From: Bacillota bacterium
GTDB lineage: Bacteria; Bacillota; Sulfobacillia; JAJZYS01; JAJYTV01
NCBI GenBank assembly: GCA_021793645.1
Contig: JAJYSJ010000014.1
Span: forward strand, 1 to 61,449
Direction of reading: 5' to 3'
DNA length: 61,449 bases
The position numbers and the translations under genes were made by a program. Below, in pieces: positions 43,810-51,360 of this stretch (positions within the stretch are counted from its first letter, which is position 1; every line of letters begins with the position of its first letter). A model generated the notes under the pieces. That model was given only the letters and a program-made list of their open reading frames with translations. It did not search any database and was not told the DNA's origin.

Positions 43810-44192
43810 TGTCCGTCACCTCCGTACAGCCGTTGGCTCGCCTCCAAGAACGCGTCCCGCAGGGTCGTCAGGACGGAAAGGACGGGCGCAAGGCGCTGAA
43901 CGTCCTTTTGGACATTCGCCTCCATCAGTTCCTGCCTGCAGTACAGCAAAAGCGACACGAGGTTGTCTGCTCCGGCGAACTGGCGGTCTTGCGCCTGCCC
44001 TTCCGCCAAAGCAGAGAGCACGTCCTGGCTCGCGACGAGATTGCGGTGGGCCTCCTCGAGCCGGCCCGCCTGGATGGCGCGCTGCGCGATCAGCACGGAC
44101 TGGACGAGCTGGTCGTACACTGCGACGACGGCGTTTTCCGCACTCGGGACTTCACGCGCGTAGGTCTTGTAGAGGTCTTCGGCCCGTCTCAC
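43806..44192 (-). CDS. fliS: FliS, flagellin chaperone
   Basis: A 128-residue FliS. The typical elements are the N-terminal YKTYAREVPSAENAVVAVYDQLVQSV (usually Y..n.v.ta.p..Li.mLYdg) and the C-terminal helix with LLLYCRQELMEANVQKDVQ. FliS binds the flagellin C-terminus before export. Overlaps the glycosyltransferase-like gene upstream by 4 bases. Confidence 0.9.
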   Translation of the reverse strand: MRRAEDLYKTYAREVPSAENAVVAVYDQLVQSVLIAQRAIQAGRLEEAHRNLVASQDVLSALAEGQAQDRQFAGADNLVSLLLYCRQELMEANVQKDVQRLAPVLSVLTTLRDAFLEASQRLYGGDGQ

Positions 44193-45757
44193 TGCAGTGC
44201 GCCTCCCTCAATCTCTTGACCGGTCCCTAGCAGTCCGAGGCTCTTTGCGACGCGCCGGGGCGTCTCCAGAAGGTCGGTGTCCACCGTGAGGGGGGCTCCG
44301 GCATAGTGGGTGTGCTCAAGGTCATGCCAAAGCGCGTCGGCCAGTGCGGGCTCGCCACATCTGCGTGCGAGCAGCGCGCCGAGGTAGAGGTCGATCGGAG
44401 CGTCCAGACTCCCGAGCGTCCCGAGCTGCCGTTTGGACGGACGTTCTGACGAGAGGATGGCTTGCCAGGCCGTGAGCTGCTTTGCTGCCTGTTGGGGAGT
44501 GTTGAGGATCAAAAAGCGCGCGTCCGGAGCCGCGTCCCCGGCGAGCAGGATGCGGGCGACGGCCAGGATTGCCGGCGCGCTGGACTTCTCCGACATGCGG
44601 GCAAGCACTTCTGGCCGGCCGTGCGCGCATTGCGCGAAGACGGTCGCGAGGGCGAAGGAGTGCGGCATCTGTTCGAGACCCACCCGGGCGATTTCCGACG
44701 CCGCATCGAATGCCCCCGCGTTCGCGAGCTGTCCCGCCGCGCGCGTATAGGAGCTCTCCCAGCGTATGGGGGAGCGCAGAACCTGCCGGTTGCCCGCGCG
44801 CTCCACGAGCGCGCAGGACCAGAGCAGGTGCGTCACGCCCTGCGAGAGGTCGCCCCGATCCAGTTCGCTCGAGCCGAGCAGGAACCAGGCGTCGGATGAG
44901 AGCGGGAAGTTTCCCACGACGAACTCGCAGGCGCGGTGCGCTGCGTCCAGGTCCTTGCACTCGAGGGAGGCTTCCGCGAGGTAGATGCCCAGGGCCTCGG
45001 CGAAGGAGGGCGTCTCCGGCAGCGCCATGATGATGCCCAGCCCCTCCTCGAGGTACGCCTTGGCCTTCGGGAAGGCGAAGACGCGCTGGTATTCGCGCCC
45101 CAGCTGCATCAAGAGGTACGCCCGATAGTCGGGCGGCGGCGATTCGGCGAGACCGGCCTCCAGGAGATCGAGGTTGCGCTGCACCTTGTTGCGGTCCAGG
45201 ACGACGCTGGGGTCGTAGCCGTAGTGATCGAGCTGGATCTCGCTTTCAAAGATGAGACCGCGTTTGGACACGGCCGGAAAGATTTGTTCATGAATTCTCT
45301 GCTGGAAGCGGTGGGCCGGGTGATTGCGGAAGACCCGCAGCGTACGCACGACGTCCATGGGCGCAGTGCGCTTGGGATCCGAACCGAGCCTGCGGTTGAG
45401 GATCTGTACGTTCATGCCCTGAACATCCGGGCGAACCAGCGGGAGATGCCTTCTCATCCACTGCGCAGACTGCGGGGTGAGCCGCTCGTCCGCATCCACT
45501 ACGAGGATCCACTCGCCACGCGCGTGCTCGAGACCTGCGTTGCGCGCTGCGGAAAAGTCGTCCTCCCAGGGATGCTCTACGACGCTCGCACCCAGTTCGC
45601 GTGCGATGTCCGGGGTACGGTCGGAAGATCCCGTGTCGACGAGGATCACTTCTCCGCCGAGGGCGGCGACCGATTGGATGCACTCGCCGATCATCGCCGC
45701 TTCGTCCTTGGCGATGATGCAGGTGGAGACGAGGGGCCTTCTTCCGGCAACTGCCAT
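44189..45757 (-). CDS. family 2 glycosyltransferase with TPR-like repeats, probably modifies flagellin
   Basis: A 522-residue protein. The N-terminal GT-A domain (about 8-220) has STCIIAKDEAAMIGECI, LVDTGSSDRTPDIA and the DxD-type motif VVDADERLT. The rest is helical and TPR-like. ATG 45757 has AGGAGG upstream. It lies directly downstream of flagellin and overlaps fliS, so it most likely adds sugar to flagellin, as TPR-glycosyltransferases in such loci do (context inference). It lacks a membrane helix, fitting a cytoplasmic step before export. Confidence 0.85.
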   Translation of the reverse strand: MAVAGRRPLVSTCIIAKDEAAMIGECIQSVAALGGEVILVDTGSSDRTPDIARELGASVVEHPWEDDFSAARNAGLEHARGEWILVVDADERLTPQSAQWMRRHLPLVRPDVQGMNVQILNRRLGSDPKRTAPMDVVRTLRVFRNHPAHRFQQRIHEQIFPAVSKRGLIFESEIQLDHYGYDPSVVLDRNKVQRNLDLLEAGLAESPPPDYRAYLLMQLGREYQRVFAFPKAKAYLEEGLGIIMALPETPSFAEALGIYLAEASLECKDLDAAHRACEFVVGNFPLSSDAWFLLGSSELDRGDLSQGVTHLLWSCALVERAGNRQVLRSPIRWESSYTRAAGQLANAGAFDAASEIARVGLEQMPHSFALATVFAQCAHGRPEVLARMSEKSSAPAILAVARILLAGDAAPDARFLILNTPQQAAKQLTAWQAILSSERPSKRQLGTLGSLDAPIDLYLGALLARRCGEPALADALWHDLEHTHYAGAPLTVDTDLLETPRRVAKSLGLLGTGQEIEGGALQ

Positions 45758-45784
45758 CCTGCATGCCTCCTCAGGCTAGTGGAG

Positions 45785-45811
45785 GAGGAGACCGGAACCC
45801 CCGGTCTCCTC
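45785..45811 (-). terminator. terminator/attenuator after flagellin
   Basis: An 11-bp perfect stem (45785-45795 with 45801-45811, loop of 5) sits 24 bases after the flagellin stop. No T run follows on the minus strand. It may partly terminate, giving more flagellin mRNA than downstream glycosyltransferase-fliS-fliD mRNA. Confidence 0.6.
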
Positions 45812-45834
45812 TCGAAGCGGCGGAACTTGCGGGA

Positions 45835-47415
45835 TTAGGGGAACAGCTTCAGGAGTGCCTGCGGCATCGCGTTCGCCTGTGCGAGCATTGCGACGCCCGC
45901 CTGCTGCAGCACCTGATCCTTGGTCAGGTTGACCATCTGCAGCGCGACGTCCGCGTTCACGATGTTCGAGCGCGCGGTCGTCAGGTTCTGCGACGACGTC
46001 TGCAGGTCGGTCGATGCGAACTGCAGGCGGTTCTGCAGGGCGCCGACCGTCGCGCGGGTGCTTGACACCTGGTTGATTGCGTTCTGGATGACCGTCAGTG
46101 CCGCGTTGGCGTTCGCCTGGTTCTGGATGTCGATGCCGTTCGACACGGTGCCGGCGGTGAAGCTCGACACGGTGCCGGAGCCCGACGTGCCGGAGTCTGT
46201 GAGCACGACATTCTCGTTGGGCGAAACAGTGTAGAACGCGTTGCTAGAGGTGTAGGCGAAGTTGGTTCCAACGGCGCTGATCGTCGCCGTGCCGCTCGCC
46301 ACGTTATAGGTCACCGTGGTCGTCGTGGCGTTCTGCAGTGCGTTGAAGCTGAAGGCTTCGGTGTTCGCCGAGTTCGACATGCTGATCGCCTGGTCCGGCC
46401 CGATGCCGCCGGAATAGGTCGACGAACTGATGACCGTCGACGACCCGTTGTACAGGCTGAACTGCGTCTGCATCGCACCGACGTACACGGTGCCGGTGGT
46501 CACGGTCGACGCCGTACCGGCGGTGATCGTGCCTGTGTCGAAGACGAGCGTGCCGGAGCCAGTGTCGATGGTGACAGCGCCGCCGGATAGTGTGATGTTG
46601 ACGGTGGTCGTGGCGCCGCCGTTGACCGAGTACCCCACGGCGGTCGTGGTCGCGCCGACTGCGGTCGCCGCGACGTCGAATGCGACCGTGGCGGTCGTTG
46701 CACCGGTGTACTGGCCACTGACTGCGGAGAAGTCGGAGAGCATGTTGGACGTACCGCTACCGCTCGTGAGCGAGAACGGGGTCACGTTGGCGCCGACCGT
46801 GTAGGTCGTCCCGCTCGCGGACGCCGTGATGCCGGTCGCGTTTGCGCCGAGGGTCGTGTCGATCAGGGGCTGGCCCGTCGTGTTGATCGTCGAGACGGTC
46901 GTGCCGCCGACGCCGAGACTGTGCGCGTCAACCGCACCGATCGAGATACCGAGCGACTGGCCGGCGTTCGCACCGATCTGGATCTGCTGACCCTGGAACA
47001 CGCCGCCCAAGAGGTTCAGGTTGTTGAACTGGGTCGTGTTCGCGATCTGGGTGATCTCCTGCGCGTACTGGTTCATTTCCTGCTGCAGGGCCTGAAGGTC
47101 CGTCGAGTTGTTCGTGCCCGTCGCGGCTTCCGACGCGAGCGAGTACATGCTCTGCAGGATGTTCTGGACCTGGCCCATCGCGCCGTCAGCGGTCTGGAGC
47201 AGGGTGATGCCGGACTGGGCGTTGCGGTACGCCTGGTTCATGCCGCTGATCTGGCTCTGCATCTGCTGGCTGATCGCCAGCCCTGCCGGGTCGTTGGCAG
47301 CCGAGTTGATGCGCTGGCCGGATGACAACTGCTGCATGACGCTGGTCATGTTGTTCTGCGTGTTGTCGAGGTTCAGCCAGGCATTCAACGCAGCTACGTT
47401 CGTGTTTACGAACAT
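45835..47415 (-). CDS. hag: flagellin (FliC/Hag)
   Basis: A 526-residue flagellin. The conserved N-terminal D0/D1 helices (MFVNTNVAALNAWLNLDNTQ, RINSAANDPAGLAISQQMQS) and C-terminal helices (VNLTKDQVLQQAGVAMLAQA) bracket a roughly 250-residue Thr/Ser/Ala-rich central D2/D3 region with beta-strand repeats and no cysteines. The rich Ser/Thr content offers many O-glycosylation sites, in line with the glycosyltransferase gene next door. It is the only flagellin in the window. A sigma-D-like -10 element and a leader hairpin around the ribosome site lie upstream. Confidence 0.97.
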   Translation of the reverse strand: MFVNTNVAALNAWLNLDNTQNNMTSVMQQLSSGQRINSAANDPAGLAISQQMQSQISGMNQAYRNAQSGITLLQTADGAMGQVQNILQSMYSLASEAATGTNNSTDLQALQQEMNQYAQEITQIANTTQFNNLNLLGGVFQGQQIQIGANAGQSLGISIGAVDAHSLGVGGTTVSTINTTGQPLIDTTLGANATGITASASGTTYTVGANVTPFSLTSGSGTSNMLSDFSAVSGQYTGATTATVAFDVAATAVGATTTAVGYSVNGGATTTVNITLSGGAVTIDTGSGTLVFDTGTITAGTASTVTTGTVYVGAMQTQFSLYNGSSTVISSSTYSGGIGPDQAISMSNSANTEAFSFNALQNATTTTVTYNVASGTATISAVGTNFAYTSSNAFYTVSPNENVVLTDSGTSGSGTVSSFTAGTVSNGIDIQNQANANAALTVIQNAINQVSSTRATVGALQNRLQFASTDLQTSSQNLTTARSNIVNADVALQMVNLTKDQVLQQAGVAMLAQANAMPQALLKLFP

Positions 47416-47420
47416 GCCGT

Positions 47421-47442
47421 TTCCGCGCCCCTCAACGCGGAA
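47421..47442 (-). promoter_or_regulatory. flagellin leader hairpin presenting the ribosome binding site
   Basis: On the minus strand TTCCGCG (47442-47436) pairs with CGCGGAA (47427-47421), leaving an 8-base loop TTGAGGGG that holds the GAGGGG ribosome site. The hairpin ends 5 bases before the flagellin ATG. Such a placement suggests control of flagellin translation; in Bacillus, CsrA binds the hag leader at GGA motifs. Here GGA appears several times just upstream (AAGGAAAGGAAGGGA). Confidence 0.5.
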
Positions 47443-47512
47443 TCCCTTCCTTTCCTTGGTAGTGTCGCCTCCCCGTCGGGAAGCATCCTGAGGGGAACCC
47501 TCGAGAGGTTCT

Positions 47513-47546
47513 ACCTGCCATATCGCCCAGTGCCAGCGAATCGGAA
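47513..47546 (-). promoter_or_regulatory. possible sigma-D promoter of flagellin
   Basis: GGCGATAT (minus strand, 47527-47520) closely matches the -10 element GCCGATAT of flagellar sigma promoters. The -35 is weak. It would give a leader of about 98 bases. Confidence 0.45.
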
Positions 47547-47576
47547 CAGCCGTATCGGGTGCTGAGCGGTGATGAG

Positions 47577-47634
47577 GGGCGAAAAGGTGGCACCTCTTGC
47601 GGCATACGCCGCCGAGGTGCCGCTTTTCGCCCGA
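47577..47634 (-). terminator. strong nested hairpin downstream of the PilZ gene
   Basis: GGGCGAAAAG, GGCACCTC and GCGGC on the left arm pair in order with GCCGC, GAGGTGCC and CTTTTCGCCC on the right, with only small bulges. It lies just after the pilZ-like gene stop and upstream of flagellin, so it probably stops readthrough into the flagellin promoter region. Confidence 0.7.
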
Positions 47635-47651
47635 TTTCGCGGTCGAAAGGA

Positions 47652-48284
47652 TCAGAGCCCCCGGAGTTGCTGCAGCCGCTTGCGCTCTTGGCGCAGGACA
47701 TAGGCGATGACCCGGTCCTGATCCTTTTCGGAGATCTCCAAAAAGTCGAACCCGACCAGCCGGCTGCGGTAGGGACCATCGCCCGTGCGGACGGCGTACA
47801 TCCGGACCGCCACCAGCGGGCCCTGGCCCAGGGAGAGCATCGCCTCGACGACGTCGCGGTGCAGGATCTGCGTTTCCGGCGGACAGTGTGCCAGAAGGCC
47901 GCAGCCGGAGAGGTCTAGTGCGCGGCAGGCCCGGTCGCGGATGGTCAGCGGCAGATCCACAGGCGTCCGATGGAAGCGGCGCTTGGCGAAGCGGTCGACC
48001 TGCGTCGGCACGCGCGCCACGAGTTCGCCCCCGGCGGTGGTGCCGATGATCGAGAACTCAGCGACGAGCGTCGCCATATCCGCTTCACTGCGGGCGATCA
48101 GCCGGGTGCCCGGCGGGTAGGCGTTAGGGAGGCCCCGCTGCCTCTTATCCGGACTGAGGATCAGCAGGCCGTCCTCATATCGGGATAAGATGATATGCAG
48201 GACGTCTGTGCCCTCCTGCTCGATGCGCTCTAAGGAAAGCCGAGCCCCTACCGGAAACGCTTGCACCGATTCCAGGGAATCCAC
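47652..48284 (-). CDS. YcgR-like PilZ domain protein (cyclic-di-GMP receptor)
   Basis: A 210-residue protein with an N-terminal PilZN/YcgR-N barrel (about 10-95) and a C-terminal PilZ domain. The cyclic-di-GMP motifs are intact: R102-xxx-R106 in FAKRRFHRT and D124-x-S-x-x-G129 in LDLSGCG. Proteins of this type slow flagella when cyclic-di-GMP rises, by touching stator or C-ring. It stands alone between flagellin and the divergent chemotaxis operon. The GTG start has a run of G just upstream. Confidence 0.92.
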   Translation of the reverse strand: MDSLESVQAFPVGARLSLERIEQEGTDVLHIILSRYEDGLLILSPDKRQRGLPNAYPPGTRLIARSEADMATLVAEFSIIGTTAGGELVARVPTQVDRFAKRRFHRTPVDLPLTIRDRACRALDLSGCGLLAHCPPETQILHRDVVEAMLSLGQGPLVAVRMYAVRTGDGPYRSRLVGFDFLEISEKDQDRVIAYVLRQERKRLQQLRGL

Positions 48285-48508
48285 CCCCCCAGCACTGTAA
48301 AGGTGGCCAGCATTACATGAATGTGGAATTGTGTCGATTTTTCGCAGGATTTATGCTGCGCACGACAGAACCTAAAAACGCCAATGACTCCATCTGAGCC
48401 CAGGGTAGCACCCAAGGACGGTCTGGGGAAGCGCAATATATGAGACGCATGCCGGATTGACTCCGTGGCAGCGATCTCCTATTCTCACGCGCAACGGAGG
48501 TGCGATAC
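48285..48508. other. divergent intergenic region between the PilZ gene and the che operon
   Basis: About 220 bases with no gene. It holds the sigma-A-type promoter of the chemotaxis operon at its right end. A promoter for the PilZ gene should lie at its left end but I cannot single one out. Confidence 0.6.
48457..48485 (+). promoter_or_regulatory. sigma-A-type promoter of the chemotaxis operon
   Basis: TTGACT (48457-48462), exactly 17 bases, then TATTCT (48480-48485). Transcription would begin near 48492, leaving a leader of about 17 bases with the GGAGG ribosome site at 48496-48500. This is the clearest housekeeping promoter in the window. Confidence 0.75.
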
Positions 48509-48922
48509 ATGCCTGAGGATCCAATGCTGAGCCAGGCGGAAATCGACGCGCTTCTGCGCAGCCTGGGTGAGGCGGCGGAGACTCCGCAGGTCGAGGAAGT
48601 GCCAAAGGCCCCGGAGCCCTATGCGCCACTGGAAGTGGCGCGCCCGGCTACGCCCCGCACACTTCCCGAAGGCATCGAGATGCTGCTGGGCGTCGAGGTG
48701 ACTTGCAGCGTGGACCTGGGCGAGATGGAACTGGAATTCGGGGAGCTCCTTTCGCTTGGTCGCTCGTCGCTCGTCGTGCTGAGCGGCACGCTCGACGCCC
48801 CATTCGTGCTGCGGGTCAACGGTGTGCCGTTCGCCTATGGCACGATCGTCGAGACGAATGGGCGATACGGCCTGCGCATCATCGAGCTCGCGCAACCGCA
48901 GGAGGAGGCACACGCGTCTTGA
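48509..48922 (+). CDS. short FliN-type switch protein carrying the CheY-docking motif
   Basis: A 137-residue protein with a FliM-type N-terminal motif MLSQAEIDALLRSLGE (residues 6-21), a Pro/Ala linker, and a C-terminal SpoA/FliN domain (LLGVEVTCSVDLGEMELEFG, VNGVPFAYGTIVETNGRYGLRI). EIDALL is known to bind phosphorylated CheY in FliM and in Bacillus FliY. Here FliM and the FliY-like protein lack it, so this gene probably links CheY to the C-ring. ATG 48509 is preferred: GGAGG lies 8 bases upstream. First gene of the che operon; overlaps cheX. Confidence 0.9.
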   Translation: MPEDPMLSQAEIDALLRSLGEAAETPQVEEVPKAPEPYAPLEVARPATPRTLPEGIEMLLGVEVTCSVDLGEMELEFGELLSLGRSSLVVLSGTLDAPFVLRVNGVPFAYGTIVETNGRYGLRIIELAQPQEEAHAS

Positions 48923-49383
48923 AGGTCGAGTGGATCAATCCCTTTATCCGCGCCGCGAACCACGTCCTCGGTGAGATGGTCTCCTTCGAGCACCCGCAGC
49001 TTGGGCGCATCGAAATGGAGGAGAAGCCCTACACGACCGAGGAAGTGACTGCCATGCTCGGCGTCAGCGGCGTCCTCTCCGGTTCGGTGCTGCTCGGCAT
49101 GACAAGGGACGTCGCGGAGCAGATCGTCGAGCGGATGGTCGGCGAACGCACTCCGATCGAAGATCTGCTCGGCGAGTCGGCGCTCGGCGAGGTTGTGAAC
49201 ATGATCTCCGGCTCTGCGCTCCGCTTCCTGGAGAGTGCGGGCTATTCGTGCAACATCACCCCGCCCGTCGTCATCCGCGGCCAGGGCGCGGTCGTCTCGA
49301 CCATGGAGCGCCAGCGCCTCGTGGTCCCCATCCACTTCCCTACGGCTGTCTTCCAGCTCTCCGTCGCACTTCGGCAAGCCTAA
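48919..49383 (+). CDS. cheX: CheX-type CheY-P phosphatase
   Basis: A 154-residue CheX. The single active-site helix with paired Glu and Asn is present: ESALGEVVNMISGSAL. The N-terminus (VEWINPFIRAANHVLGEMV) is typical. CheX removes phosphate from CheY. TTG 48919 overlaps the upstream stop by 4 bases. Together with CheC at 53248 it gives the pathway two phosphatases. Confidence 0.92.
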   Translation: MKVEWINPFIRAANHVLGEMVSFEHPQLGRIEMEEKPYTTEEVTAMLGVSGVLSGSVLLGMTRDVAEQIVERMVGERTPIEDLLGESALGEVVNMISGSALRFLESAGYSCNITPPVVIRGQGAVVSTMERQRLVVPIHFPTAVFQLSVALRQA

Positions 49384-49406
49384 GGACCCGCAAGGAGGGA
49401 AGCGCC

Positions 49407-50474
49407 ATGCGGCGAATGCGGCTTGACGCCTCAGCCATCGGCATGGTGGTCGCGGAGCCGCCGACGGACCAGACTGGACGCCCACTTGTGGCTCCCGGCT
49501 CGACGCTCGATGCGGAGACCCTCGAGCGGCTGCGCCTGGCCGGCGTGCAGAGGGTCGCCGTCGACGACCCTGCCTTCCAAGACCTGCGCTTCGCGAGCCT
49601 CGTCTCACCCGAGACCCAGCGGCTGGCCCTCGCCGTCTTCGCCGAAGTACGCGAGCGCGTGCGCGCGCATCCCGAGACGCCGGTGCTGCGGGCGCCGTTC
49701 CACCGGCTGGCCCAGGCGGTGATCGAGGATGCGAACGACCTGCCGCTGGACCATGCGTCGTACCTCGAGCCGGCCAACATGGTTCAGCGCGACGCTGTGC
49801 ACGCGCTGAACCGGGCGAGCCTTGCGGTGCGCCTCGCGGGACACCGCGCCATGGGACGCTACCTCTCGGACCTCACCTACGCGGCCCTCACCTGCGACCT
49901 CGGCATGCTGCTGACACCGGAGGACCTGCGCATGCGTGATCCTCTCACCCCCGAGGAGTGGGAGGCAATCCGCGAGCACGTACCGGTCGGACTGCGCTTC
50001 CTCGATGCGTCCGAGGGCTGGACCGCCGTCACGCGCACGGCCGTCGGCCAGCACCACGAGCGGCTGGACGGCAGCGGATACCCGCAGGGCCTGCAGGCCG
50101 CCCAGATCCACCCGACAGCCGCGCTCCTCATGGTCTGCGATGTGTACGCAGCGATGCTCCTGCCGCGTTCAGACCGTCCGGAACTGACGCCGGAGGAAGC
50201 GCTTGCGGAGGTCGTCGGCTCCGCGGGCGCAGAGCTCGACTACGATCACGTCGCAGCCTTCCACCGCATGGTGCCGCCCTACCCCGTCGGCACCGAGGTG
50301 GAACTCTCGACGGGCGAGCGGGCCGTCGTGCTGAGTGTGCCGGCGAACCTCAAGTCCCGCCCGGTTGTCCGGGTGTTCCAGGATCGCGACGGCAACCGCC
50401 TGCAGCCCTGGTCCGAACTGGATCTCAGCGAGCGGGCGCAGCAGACGACGACCGTGGTCCGCGTCATCGCATAG
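49407..50474 (+). CDS. degenerate HD-GYP domain protein
   Basis: A 355-residue protein started at ATG 49407 behind AAGGAGGG. The HD-GYP core is recognisable: LTPEEWEAIREHVPVGLRFL and QHHERLDGSGYPQGL (from residue 216) are kept. The metal-binding HD pair, normally HDIGK, reads CDLGM at about 162-166, so one metal-binding His and the Lys are lost. It is therefore unlikely to hydrolyse cyclic-di-GMP normally and may be a binding or scaffold protein. Flanking N- and C-terminal parts are not recognised. Located between cheX and cheY. Confidence 0.85.
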   Translation: MRRMRLDASAIGMVVAEPPTDQTGRPLVAPGSTLDAETLERLRLAGVQRVAVDDPAFQDLRFASLVSPETQRLALAVFAEVRERVRAHPETPVLRAPFHRLAQAVIEDANDLPLDHASYLEPANMVQRDAVHALNRASLAVRLAGHRAMGRYLSDLTYAALTCDLGMLLTPEDLRMRDPLTPEEWEAIREHVPVGLRFLDASEGWTAVTRTAVGQHHERLDGSGYPQGLQAAQIHPTAALLMVCDVYAAMLLPRSDRPELTPEEALAEVVGSAGAELDYDHVAAFHRMVPPYPVGTEVELSTGERAVVLSVPANLKSRPVVRVFQDRDGNRLQPWSELDLSERAQQTTTVVRVIA

Positions 50475-50500
50475 CCACCTGCTTTTTGGAGGGACCTGAG

Positions 50501-50860
50501 TTGGCGAAAATTCTTGTTGTCGACGACGCGATGTTTATGCGCAGCCGGCTTCGCGGACTCCTGGAGGGCGCGGGCCATGACGTGACCGAGGCGCCCAATG
50601 GCAAGGAAGCGGTGGACCGCTTCACGGAGCTGCAGCCGGATCTTGTCTTGATGGATGTGACCATGCCGGAAATGGACGGGCTGGAGGCGTTGAAGCGCAT
50701 CCGCGCCGCGTCTCCCACCGCCCGCATCATCATGTGCTCTGCGCTCGGTCAGCAGTCGATCGTGCTCGAGGCGATCAAGGCTGGAGCCAAGGATTTCATC
50801 GTCAAACCCTTCCGCCCGGAAAAGGTGCTCGAGGCGGTCGGGCGGCAGATTCCGAGTTGA
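50501..50860 (+). CDS. cheY: CheY response regulator
   Basis: A 119-residue single receiver domain. Acidic pocket DD in ILVVDDAMFM, phospho-acceptor Asp52 in LVLMDVTMP, Thr/Ser at CSALG and Lys in DFIVKPFRPE are all present. TTG 50501 follows GGAGGG. When phosphorylated by CheA it should dock on the EIDALL-bearing FliN protein of the same operon. Confidence 0.96.
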   Translation: MAKILVVDDAMFMRSRLRGLLEGAGHDVTEAPNGKEAVDRFTELQPDLVLMDVTMPEMDGLEALKRIRAASPTARIIMCSALGQQSIVLEAIKAGAKDFIVKPFRPEKVLEAVGRQIPS

Positions 50861-50886
50861 GCGGCCCTGAGGGCGAGGCAAAGCGC

Positions 50887-51360
50887 ATGAGCGACGATGG
50901 GGAACTGCAGTTCGTACTCTTCGAGATCGAAGGAGTCCACTACGGCGTAGAGGTCGAGCGCGTGCTCGAGATCATCGCCCGTCCGGAAATTAGCCGCGTG
51001 CCGTCTGCCTTGGACTGCGTCGAGGGTGTCATCAACCTGCGCGGCAACGTCCTTCCGGTGATGGATCTGCGCATGCGCTTTCGCCTGGGCGGCGATGCGG
51101 CGAAGGCGACCCACATCGTCATCGTGCAGCTGCAGGGCGCCCTCGCCGGCATCTCCGTCGACGGCGTCTCGCAGGTGGTGCGCATCCCGATCGCCTCGAT
51201 CGAACCGGCGCCGCCTGCGATCACCGGGCCGCAGGTGCGCTACATCGAAGGCATCGCCAAGCTCGAGGGGACGCTCTGCGTACTCATCGACCTGGATCGC
51301 GCCTTCCGTCCCGAGGAACTCGCACTAGGCGCGGCAGGGGGTGATCTCGATGGCCGCTGA
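50887..51360 (+). CDS. cheW: CheW coupling protein (second copy)
   Basis: A 157-residue CheW with LFEIEGVHYGVEVERVLEI, RVPSALDCVEGVINLRGNVLPVMDL and a C-terminal LCVLIDLDRAF strand. It lies directly before cheA with a small overlap, indicating it is the core coupler of the receptor array. The copy at 4756 is more divergent and tied to one receptor. Confidence 0.95.
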   Translation: MSDDGELQFVLFEIEGVHYGVEVERVLEIIARPEISRVPSALDCVEGVINLRGNVLPVMDLRMRFRLGGDAAKATHIVIVQLQGALAGISVDGVSQVVRIPIASIEPAPPAITGPQVRYIEGIAKLEGTLCVLIDLDRAFRPEELALGAAGGDLDGR

